54,575 bases of DNA. It comes from a virus. Below are positions 7,545-18,200 of the stretch, piece after piece (the first letter of the stretch is position 1; each line of letters starts with the position of its first letter). The translations under genes were made by a program, and so were the position numbers. The notes beneath the pieces were generated by a model, which ran no database searches, was not told the DNA's origin, and saw nothing but the letters and a program-made list of their open reading frames with translations. The stretch is from IMG/VR virus record IMGVR_UViG_3300030116_004126, positions 1 through 54,575 of that record. The stretch is one strand, 5' to 3'.

Positions 7545-7888
7545 TAAAATTTACTTATTATTAATTCGTCTATGTATTCTTGTATCTCTTCTCTAGTAGC
7601 TACCATTTTAAAACTAAGATCTGCTTGATAACGTTTTACTTCTTCGCCATCATCAAACACAATGATAGTAGGTACAATAGCAATAGAATATTTAGTTTGT
7701 ATATCACCATCATCAATACTTAAACTTTTTTTATTAGCATCAGATAATTTATCAAACCACTCAACATCATTAGCTGAGTTCCAACCAGCATTAAAGTGTA
7801 TTACTTTTACTTGACCAAAAGCTGTAGCGGCCGTAAACACTAATACCATAATTAGTGCGTACAAATATTTTGCTATACACACTTTCAT
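7544..7888 (-). CDS. Secreted thioredoxin-fold protein lacking the redox cysteines
   Basis: A 114-residue protein with an N-terminal signal peptide or anchor (to about AFGQ, residue 26). It continues VKVIHFNAGWNSANDVEWF, where thioredoxins have 'F.A.WC..C'; here the WCxxC becomes WNSAN, with no cysteine in the mature part. The IVPTIIVFDDGEEVKRY block keeps the conserved cis-proline region of the fold (P73). A redox enzyme is therefore excluded; a periplasmic binding or chaperone-like role is more likely. It overlaps the T9SS protein gene by one base (TAATG), so the two are translationally linked. Confidence 0.72.
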   Translation of the reverse strand: MKVCIAKYLYALIMVLVFTAATAFGQVKVIHFNAGWNSANDVEWFDKLSDANKKSLSIDDGDIQTKYSIAIVPTIIVFDDGEEVKRYQADLSFKMVATREEIQEYIDELIISKF

Positions 7889-8163
7889 TATCGTAGCTGA
7901 TCGATCTTATCTTCTATACGTCTGATGTCTTCTTTTATTTCTTTAACATCTTCTTGTGTAGTCATAATAGTTTGTCGCACGTTTTGATCTTTCATATCAA
8001 ACTCCATACGAGTAATGTCAGGTTTAGGAAGCTCTTTTGCCTCAGATATATCTGCTTGTAAAGCAAACCACATACCAATAATAGTAGCCATACCAAAACC
8101 TATAGCTATTAATGTTTGTATACTAACTTTAAAACTAGTATTTTCGTTTAATTCTTTTGCCAT
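7888..8163 (-). CDS. Single-span membrane protein with C-terminal coiled coil
   Basis: A 91-residue protein with one transmembrane segment at about 16-36 (IQTLIAIGFGMATIIGMWFAL), then a charged coiled coil ending EDVKEIKEDIRRIEDKIDQLR. Such small N-in phage proteins can be spanin-like, holin-like or anchors; the sequence does not decide. It lies between the beta-barrel gene and the thioredoxin-like gene, within an apparent envelope cassette. Confidence 0.65.
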   Translation of the reverse strand: MAKELNENTSFKVSIQTLIAIGFGMATIIGMWFALQADISEAKELPKPDITRMEFDMKDQNVRQTIMTTQEDVKEIKEDIRRIEDKIDQLR

Positions 8164-8166
8164 ACC

Positions 8167-9201
8167 TTAGAATATTACATAGTTGATACCGCACTTAAAA
8201 TCATACCATTCACGATTCCAGTACTTGTTATATTTACCCTCAATAAACAAACCTAAATGCTTGTTTAGTTTATATCCAAATATCAGTCCACCAGAGTAAT
8301 CATACCACTGTCCACCTACAAAATTGTGATACGAGTATTCGTTACCATCATCATAGTGATACGGCATAAAATTACCCCATGAGTGTAACCAAAAATCTTT
8401 TTTATAATAATAGTAATCAAACCCTAAAACTATAGAGTATTGAAACTGATTATCTAGTTCGTTACGTTTTTTATTTACATAATCTTCTAATACTTGAGGT
8501 ATAACAACCTCTTCCCAAACAGCGCTGCTAGTAGCAACTACATCACCAGCTGGATTTTTATATTCGTTTTCAAATACATCTATACTATAACCCTCTTGTA
8601 TCGCTAGCTGTGTATAATGTATATAATCGTTTTCTAGCTTCCACTCCGCTAGTGGATCAAAACCGTAAGGCTCAGCAAGTCTTGTGACTCCACCAAAATT
8701 AAATGATAACTTCTTTTTACCACGTAATCTAAATCTTTGTGTAGCTTCGTAATATTCTATATCTGCAAAACCATCTTTTACATACTCAACTTTAGTTAAC
8801 CATTTATCTCTAACATACCTAATAAAATGTTGTTGATCAAAATACTCTACACCTTCTTGGCGTTTATAATCTACCTCAAATAAATATTCAAATGGTGACA
8901 ATCCGATCGTAGCAGCATCACCGTAAGCAGATTCAGTACCATCTTTAAAAGGTGTACTACCTTCGTATTGAAAGCGTTTTATTTTACGTATACCCATTGT
9001 TAATGAGTAATCGTAAGGCGTAAACACAGTGTCATAACTAAGAACTCCTTGATTTGTAGAATATATATCTCGATCTGCTAAAGAAGTTCCACCGTTAGCC
9101 GCCACGTAAAACGTAGAAAATTTAAATGTTTTCTTTAAAGTCTGTGCTCCTGCATTAAAGCAGAATAGTAATAAAATTATAATTATTTGTGATAAACGCA
9201 T
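8167..9201 (-). CDS. Outer-membrane beta-barrel-like protein with signal peptide
   Basis: A 344-residue protein with a signal peptide (MRLSQIIIILLLFCFNAGAQ) and many alternating aromatic/polar strands. The C-terminal third (FDYYYYKKDFWLHSW ... YDYSGGLIFGYKLNKHLGLFIEGKYNKYW) ends in NYVIF, a terminal phenylalanine typical of outer-membrane barrels recognised by the BAM machinery. I recognise no named family. It overlaps the giant gene's end by 19 nt. In a phage, an outer-membrane protein could block superinfection or remodel the surface; a tail role is also possible but would not need a signal peptide. Confidence 0.66.
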   Translation of the reverse strand: MRLSQIIIILLLFCFNAGAQTLKKTFKFSTFYVAANGGTSLADRDIYSTNQGVLSYDTVFTPYDYSLTMGIRKIKRFQYEGSTPFKDGTESAYGDAATIGLSPFEYLFEVDYKRQEGVEYFDQQHFIRYVRDKWLTKVEYVKDGFADIEYYEATQRFRLRGKKKLSFNFGGVTRLAEPYGFDPLAEWKLENDYIHYTQLAIQEGYSIDVFENEYKNPAGDVVATSSAVWEEVVIPQVLEDYVNKKRNELDNQFQYSIVLGFDYYYYKKDFWLHSWGNFMPYHYDDGNEYSYHNFVGGQWYDYSGGLIFGYKLNKHLGLFIEGKYNKYWNREWYDFKCGINYVIF

Positions 9202-12200
9202 TTTGCTGTTTTGTTTTTAGTTTCTACTATCATTTTACATCTGTTTCCGTCCTTTTTAATTTGAGAACATTGAACTTGTTTTATACCTTCAGCTTCTTTT
9301 CTTTTTCTCTCTGCTTCTGCTGCTTCTTCTTTTTTTCTTCTTTCCTCTTCTTTTTTAGCTTGCTTCTCAGCTTCTTTACGCTCTTTTTTCTTTTGATCAG
9401 CTATTTTTCTAGCCTCTACTTTAGACTCTAGATCTACATCTAAATCCCAAGTATTCCAACCCATAACTAAGGCTAGTCGTTGCCAAGCTTGAAGATCTTG
9501 ACTTATAGCAGCATTAGTATTTTGTATTTTACTAACAACCCTATCTAAAGGTATATTAGTTGTTGCTGAAACAACATTACCTATAACTTCCCATATAGGA
9601 TTATTAGGATCTGACAACTCCATTTCATCTATCGTAGCTTCATTGTAAGACCAAGACTTCATGGCTGTATTTAATTTTCTAATCTTAGAGCTAATAGGTG
9701 GAGATATTTTTAAAGCTTCTATTAATACCATATCACGCTGCATGTTCCAGCCTTTGCCTTCTTCTTCAACGTACTTTATAATAGTGTTCTTGATAGTAGA
9801 AGCTACAGAACCTGTAACACCCATACCTCTAAGTTGTGAGTCAAGAGCAGAGTTTAATATTCTAGTAATTTTAGCTTTGTTTTCTTCGTCTCTTTTTTCT
9901 ATTTGTTTATCTGTAAGATCTGTTTCTTCGTCATCACTTTCACCCATTAACACAGCAAAATAAGCCGACTGCAAAGCACCGAACACTATGTTTTGAACAG
10001 CACCGTAGTATATTATTTTAGAAACGTTAGTTGCAACATCACCTCTACCATTAACTAAATCTAGTACAGCTTTTTTAGTTTCACGAGCATACTGCATAGG
10101 CGTGTTAGCAAAAGCTAATATAATACGACCAAGACCACTCGCTTGTTGCTGAGATATTAAATCAGCTCTAGCAGACTGCTGAGTTTTTTCAGCTATTTCT
10201 CTAGTGTCTTTTAATGCTTGAGCCTCAGCGTCAACTAGCTCCATACCATCTTTAACGTAAGATTTTATTCTATTTCTATAAAAAGTAGCACCACCTGAAG
10301 CAATAGCAAAGCTATCCGCAATTTGTGTAGGTGTAAAACCTAGCTTAATTAAATACTGGAAAGCACCTTTAGCTTTGTTTTGAGCGCCATACGCTGCTAA
10401 CTGCTGTTGTAGTTCTGCCGCGTTAACATTTATCTTTAATCCAGCTCTTCTTTGTTTTAACCAATCAGAGTTAAATAAAAGAGCAAAATCTTGCCAAAAT
10501 TGTTTTTGATTAGCAAAAGCTGCTGCAGCTTTGAGCATATTGTTGTCTGACCAGTTAACATAGTTAACAGCAGACATTGTTTGAAGAACTGCAGATCTCA
10601 TGTTAAAGAACATAATTGCACCAACAGAGTTGTTAGTCCAGTTCATAAATCTATTAACTAACCTATTGCCTCCGTGATTTCTGTTGCTACCATTTTCCAT
10701 ACGCCACAATATATCTTCTAATGCTTCAACAAGATTGTCACCGTAAGTAGCTCTTATAGCATTAATGTTTTGACCAACTAGCTTTCCACCTTGCCAGTCA
10801 CCAAATATTGCAGCTCTATTAGCCTTAAATTCATCAAGATGATCTTTACCTTTATCTCTTACTATTCTTTCAAGATCAGAAGCTATTGTTTCAGCTGTCC
10901 AGTAATCGTTAGGTTTTATATAACCATCTGCTTGTTGAGAAACAACCATAAGCTCGCTAGCAAACTTTATTAACTTAGGATCTTTGCCTACCGCGCTAGT
11001 AAGTCTAGTAAACTCTCTAGGACTTAAACCTAAATCTTCGGCTTTTAAGCCCATGCGCTGCCATATCCAAACTCTTACAGCGTGCTCGTAAGTATAATTA
11101 GTTTTAAAGCCAGGTACTTTTTTCTTAAGCATTTTTACAGCCTCTTTGTTTTCTTTTTTCAAAGAGCTGTAATCTTCAGATATTTTTTGTCTTTCAAAAT
11201 CTTGTTTTTGTATAGCTTCACCGTAAACTCTAGATAGATTATTTAATAAAAACTCATGGTCTTTATTGCCATCTTCGCCTTTACCCATAAATCTATACAT
11301 AAGTCCCATGAAGTCCTCGGCTGATGGTGGTATATAAAACTTATCAAATATACCTTGAGCTGTTCTACCTCTCATACGAGCTTCAGCATCTGATATTTCT
11401 CTAGTAATGTCTAGACCCGCGTTTCTAGCTAACATCTCTCTAAACTGATCACCTAAAGTTTCACTCCACTTGACGCCAGCTTGATACATATTAAAATCAA
11501 TACCGATGTCTTCTAGAATTTCTTTTACAGCTTGAACATTTTGAGGAGCATCATCATCAAATAAAACGTCTGTTAAGTTCTTTTCGTTTACTATCTTCAA
11601 TGTTTCTAAAGCTTTAGCTTCAGCTGTACTATTTTCTAAACATCTTATATTTTCTAAAGGCAATGTTATACCTTGAGACTCTAACCACTTCTGTATAGGT
11701 TCAGCAGCTACTTTTGGTCTAGCTGTTACAACATATATATTATCAGGTCCATACTTATCGTACTTTTCTTTTAGTTTAGCAAAAGCAGGCCCTTGATCTC
11801 CGCCTTGAACTGTTCCAAACTCTGAAAAGTCAAATACAGCACCTTTATCTAACAATGCTTTACCTTCACTAGCAAACTGTTCAGCGTCTAACTTGCCAGC
11901 TTCAAATCCGTTAGTAAACTTTTCAACAGCAGTTTTAAACTTGTTCGTTATATTATCTCCATCAAACTCAAAGACCTTGCCATCAAACATGTCTTTGTAA
12001 TCTTGGACTTTTTGACCTAACTTACCTTTTACATCACCAGTTAGTATTATAGCTGTTTGCTGATAACCATTGCTAGCTATTTCTTCAAACTGATTGTTAG
12101 CATCAGATATAGATTTATCAGTGTTATCAATAACAACTCCTTTACCTTCTTTTATAGCAGCGTCTAATTCTTGTTTAGTTTTGACTACAACAAAACCTTT

Positions 12201-15200
12201 GTTTTCTAATCCTAAAGCTTTTATCACTTTGTCATTAGACATATTGTCAATACCAATTACGTGTATAGCTTTAAAGTTTGGTTTAGGATCATTTTTAGGA
12301 TTAGGTATTGTATACCAAGTTTTCTCATCTCCAAATCTAAGCGTGTCGTCCATATCGAACAAAGAAGCTCCACTATCAGGATTATAAACAAAATCTCCGT
12401 CAGTTATCTTTGAATATACTTCTCTAGATTCCTCCGTCATCACTGTTTCAACATCACCTTGTGTAAACTCTTGTCCTATTATTTTACCTGTCTTTTCATC
12501 AAGTAAAGGTTGAACATCTTTATTACCTTTAAATCTAATGTTGTAATATCTTTCAAGTGCTTTTCTACTTTTAGGTAAGGTGTATTGATAAAATATGTTA
12601 ACTAGCGCGTCAAAGTCTTTAGATATAATAGCAACTTTAAATTCTTCTTTTAATTGATCAAGGTCAACATCTGAATCTTCGTTTAAAACAAAATCAGTTA
12701 AAGACACAACAACATCAAAAGCAGGTCGCATGTGTTCCCATCTATGTGTTGCTTTTTTAACTACTTTATCTAAAGATTTATATTGAACAGGCGCGATGGC
12801 TTTTAATAAAGTACTCATATTACTTTTTAAAGAAACCATTAAAGCGCCAAACTGAGCATTACTACCTTGTTCTTTATAACTATTAAGCAACCTCATTAAC
12901 ACATCCCAACCTTCGTCAGCTTCTTTTTGACTTTCTTCATAAGTCCTTTTTTGACCAGCTTCTACATCCTGCGCTAATATCTTTGTTGATAATTCTTTTC
13001 CATCAACAATAACACCTTTAATACCGGTGCCATCACGTACGAGCATTGCGTCAAGATCAGCATCTGATAAACCAAGAGCTACTTTACAAACATCAACTAA
13101 ATGTTGCTTGTCTCTAAGTATTTGGTCACGCATAGTCTTTTTGTCACCATTTTTGTCGTAAGTTAAATTATTGTCTTTTACAACAAATACAGTTTTACCA
13201 TCTCTAACGTGATCACCTCTACCTATTTTCGTATTACCAGCTAGATGACCGGTGTACCATTTTAATATAGTATGAAGTGTTTTAGCTTTATCTCCATTGT
13301 TAAAGTTTAGCTCAGCTCGTATAGCTGTTATAGTAGATCGTATAGCGTCGTTAATAAAGTTAGAGTCGTCAAAAGCTTCTGTAAAACTTTTGTAATCTGT
13401 ACCTTTTAACATTTCTTTAGCATACTCATTTACCTGTTCTGACTCTGTTAAATACTCTATTGTTATATTTCCTATATCTGCTGGCGATTTGTCTTTTCTA
13501 ACTATTATGTCTGGATTTATTTTTTTGAAAAGATCTTTAGCAAAGTTTTTTAATTTAGTTTTACTAATTCTACCTTCTAATCCCTCTGTTATTACTCTAA
13601 TATAATCATCTTCAGTAGTAGAATTAAATAAACCTACCTGCAGTTGAGGCATAGCAGATATTATTATACTTCTTTCATCAACCTTCATTGTTCTCCAAGT
13701 TCTAGACCACTTAACATCTTGATCTCTCTGTAGTTGTAAAGCAACTTTGCCTAAGTTTATATCGCTTAAATAATCTTTATTGTCTTGAACAAAATCCGGA
13801 TCAGATAATAGTTGCATTGTTAAATCTTTTGTCATTTCAAAAGAAATAATTTCAAGTAAAGTAGTTTGCTTTGAAGCTGGCCTACCTTTTTTAGGTTTTA
13901 AGAAAAAGTCTACAAACTCTTGTTCATTATAATCTTTTTTAGTAAATATAGCATTACCAGCACCTTTTGCTGGTTTTACATCATCAGTTGTTATTGCGTC
14001 TAGTTTTTCCATCTGCTCTTTATTAGCCCTCTCAACAACCTTAACTATAAAGTCTTGCATACGTTTGTTCATCACCTCTTGAGGTATCATGTCGTATATT
14101 TGCTCGCCGTAGTTTGATAAAAAAGTTTGATATACAGGACTATTAGGACTTCCTAATATATTTTTAAGTAAATCAAAAAATCTAATTGTACCACTTTCTT
14201 TTATTTCATTAAAAAACTCAATAGTTCCAACACCGTGTTTTTTAGCAGCGGTAATTATTATAGGTTTTATAGCTCTTTTTATATCATCATCAAACTCAGC
14301 CTTATCGATACCATGCATTGTAAATATTAAATCTCCAAACGTCATGCCGTTATTAACCGCAGCGTCTAACATCGCCTCTGTGCTGTCCTCGGTTATTTCA
14401 GCGTCTCCTAATGGAACATCATCAACATTTACAGCTGTTAGCTCTGGATCAGCTTTAACTGTCTTTAAAACACCATCCATAACTTCAAATCTAAGCGTGC
14501 TAGTAAACCAACCGTATAAACTATCGTTATCTTCAGGTTTGAAATTTTGTAAGTGAGCTGTTATCTCTGAGAAAGCTTGCAGATAAGCTTCTTCGTAATC
14601 AAAGTTTGGTATGTTAGTAAACTTACCAAGTTTAGATTTTATATATTTTCCAATTAGTGGAAATATTTTATTAAAAGATCTTTCAAATCCTCCTTTTTTC
14701 CATGATTCATTTGTTTCACCAACTATTGTTTCATCAAATAAAGTTCTATCATCATCAGGGTTTACCTCATCTTTTGTTTCATACACAAAATCACCACTAG
14801 TATCATCAAAGTCTTCGTCGTAATCATAATCAAACCCACCAATTGACCACTTAACATCGCCTTCAGCTTCATCTTTTATGTCTTGTCTAGTGTCAGAATC
14901 TTCAGCAATATCACCTATAATAAAAGTTCCATCAGTCACTCTTTCGTACGTCTCATCTAAAAACTCAACAACTTTATCAGCGTCGTTTAAGCTTAAATCC
15001 TTTAATGGTGCGTCTTTGCCTAAAACTAAAGCATCCATTATCTCTCTAGCTAATCTACCTTCTACTATTAAAGGTCTTAGTTTTGGATATTGCTCCATAA
15101 TAACGGCTATAACTTCGTCTATGTTAGCGTCTGGTATAGCTGACATAAACTCTGACGCGTTAATATTTGCATCTTTTAAAGATGTATATGGAAGTAATCT

Positions 15201-18200
15201 TAATTTAGCTTCAAAAAATAAAGTAGGATTTGTGGCTTCAAGAGCTGCCATTATTAACTCTCCAAAAGATCTGTATTTAGCTCTACCTTTTTCAGTCTTC
15301 ATGTCAGCCTTTGTAACATTGTGTGTTGGCTCGTGTATACCAATTCCTAGTATTTCCTCTTTAGCCGAGTTTTCAACTATAATATAAGAGGTTCCATCAA
15401 CGTTAAATCCAAAGTTACCATTTTCTATACCTTTTTTTAATACGTCATACTTTTGTTGAGATATTGAGCCTTGTTCTAACTGCTTGTCAAGAAGAGCAAT
15501 AGCAGCTTCATTGTCATCAAGTATTTGTTCATCAGTAAATTTTCCAGTAGTAGCAGCGTTCTCTCTTACTTTGATTTCGTTATATATTTGAGTAGCTTCT
15601 TGCGTTAGCTCAAGCTTACTTGCTTTAGGATTTTTATTTCTAGCTAATTGAAAAGCTCTTTCAGCATCAAGCTCACCATCTGCTAAAGCTATAGTAAATG
15701 CAGAAAACGCATCTTTATCGGCAAATAAAGTTTCTCTTTGATTATCTAATTTTCTTATTTTGTCAATAAGAACTTTTTGTTTTCTAAGTTTATCTTCTCT
15801 AGTTAGTGAACTATCATTTTCAATATCATTTATAGATCTTTTAGCATCTTCTATTTTACTAGATAAACCTAAAAGTATAGTTTTAACCCAAGGCTTCATA
15901 CTAGCTATCTTAGTAGTTAGCTTGGTTAGCTCCGTATCTATTATTGCTTGAGTTTCTTTTATTTGTTTTTTTAATCTCTTACCTTGCTCTGTGTTTTCAC
16001 CAACTCTTTCTATTTCTAATTGATAACCAGAGATTTCTTTCATTAGATCTTGAACTCTAGCATTTCTAGTTCCAGGCGCTAACTTACCTAATATTATACC
16101 GCTTAAGGCTGGCGTCCAAGTAAAACCTATACCAAACAACGCTGAAGATAAAGTTACGTGATCCCAGTTTTCAAATATGTTTTTACCTGATACTATATTT
16201 TGAATAGTGTTAGCAGCTAACTCAGTACTAACTTCTAAAACCGGACCTTTAACCATTGATCCAGCAATATAACTTCTAGACAGAGTGCTTGTTATTCCCG
16301 TCGCCTGTATAGATCTTTTTATATCGTCAAAACCTTTAATAGCTTTATTTATTATTGGCAATGTAGCAACTCTAATAGTTAAATAATCGGTAAGACCAAA
16401 AGCAATAGACTGCATGTATTTATTAAAACCGCCTTTGTCTATATAACCCATAGATACTTCGTTGTCTACCTCATACATTCTAGAACCAAAACTGCCTACT
16501 CCTACTAAGTATGGGCCAACATAAGGAATTGCAAGAGTTACAAAGTTAGCAGCTTGCTCTCTAAGTGTTTGACCTGCAAAAATAAACATATTCTCTGCAG
16601 AGTCAAAAGCTTCACCAGCTGTTACATTACGCTTATACGTTGCTAATATATTTTGATACTCTTCATTGTATTTTTTTATACTAGCAAATTGTTTATCATA
16701 AAATCCTAGTGAAAGAAATTGAGTTAAACCGTAGCTTATATTCCTAGCTTGCAAGCCAAATTGTTTTGGTAAAAGAGCTATAAATTTATCTAAATTATCA
16801 TAGTTTTTCTTTAATAACTCAATACTAACGGCAAGATTTCCTACTTTATCTGCTATTTTATTTTGCTCTTGTTTTAATTTTTCTATTTTTTCATACTCAG
16901 CTACGTAAGCAAGCACAGCTACATCATAAATATACTTCTCTGTTGAGTTTTCAAACTCATAATCAGGATTACCAACCGCATCTCTATACTTATCTAGTAT
17001 TTGACCAACCCAGCTATCGTCTATAGTTTTACTTATAGCTTCTATCTCTGCTTGTATGCTATACCACTTTTCAACATTTTTATCTTTTAAAGCTTCAGCT
17101 TCATATATTAACTCACCTGTGGTATCGTCTGTTGCTATAAGAATCGAACTTCTAGGATCGTCTGTTGGCAAAGAGACGCCTTTGCTAAAATCTTGACCTT
17201 CTTTTAAGCCTTCAATGACATTTTCAATTATTGCTTTTCTAGCACTAATTTTTTTATCGTTTTTTATTTGAATTCTAGTAAGCGCTTCAGCTTGTAGTCT
17301 AGCTTCATTCATCTTAGGTAGTATACCATTTTGCATACTACCTCTAGCTTCTTCAATCTCTTCTTCAGTAAACTGATTAGTTTTCGCTAATAAATCTAAT
17401 TGAGCTAGAATAGTTAACTCATTAGTTTGATCTTTAGGTGTAAACTTTGGCTGAGACCCTTGTATAGTTTTTAACATACCAAGGGTTTTAGAGTTGTTCG
17501 TGATAGAAGGCTTCGCAAGATCCCATTTAAACGAAATAGCATCTACTTCTTCGTCTATTTTTTTCTTTTCTTCTTCAGATATATCAGTTTGTTCAGATAA
17601 TATTTCTATAAAATTACTACCGTCTTCACCTCTTTCTTCGTCAGACTCAGCTTTATAGGTTGACCACTCTTCGCTGGGATTTGCAACAAAAAAGTCTACA
17701 AGCATTTGTTGACTTAATAAATTATTTTTATTTAAACCAACATCACCTTCTATAAAACCTCTTGTAGAGCTTTCTCCTCCAAGCTTATGACCTGTAGGTA
17801 TATTGACAGTATTACCGTTAGGAGCTGTAACTTTTATCGCTCCAGTAGGTCTGTAGTTATTAAAACTATTCGCAGAGAATAGTCCGCTTCCACCACCATC
17901 TATATCATCATAAGGGAGTACATTAACAAATTTAGACTGTTCTATTTGGTTAAAACTATCTCTTGCTTCAACTTTTTCAAACTCATATTCTGGATAAGCA
18001 GCTTTCAAGTAATCAATAGTATCATCTACTGGTGTTTCAAATATATTTTTAGCTGTACTAGTGTTAGATTCAACGTCGTCACCAATTATAGGTGCAAAAA
18101 ATTCATCTGTATCTACTGTAACTTTGTTTTGAATATTTTCAAAGGCAGAATTTTTATTATTATTTTCTTGATCTTCTTTTGGTAGAACAGCATTATTTTC

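Noticed and set aside
7544-7888. Active thioredoxin or disulfide isomerase
   Set aside because: No CxxC; the mature protein has no cysteine.
9189-18185. Many plus-strand ORFs of 60-170 codons opposite the giant gene and other late genes
   Set aside because: They lie antisense to long, clearly coding frames, are Ser/Leu/Phe-rich as expected for antisense of Lys/Glu/Asp-rich genes, and lack leaders.
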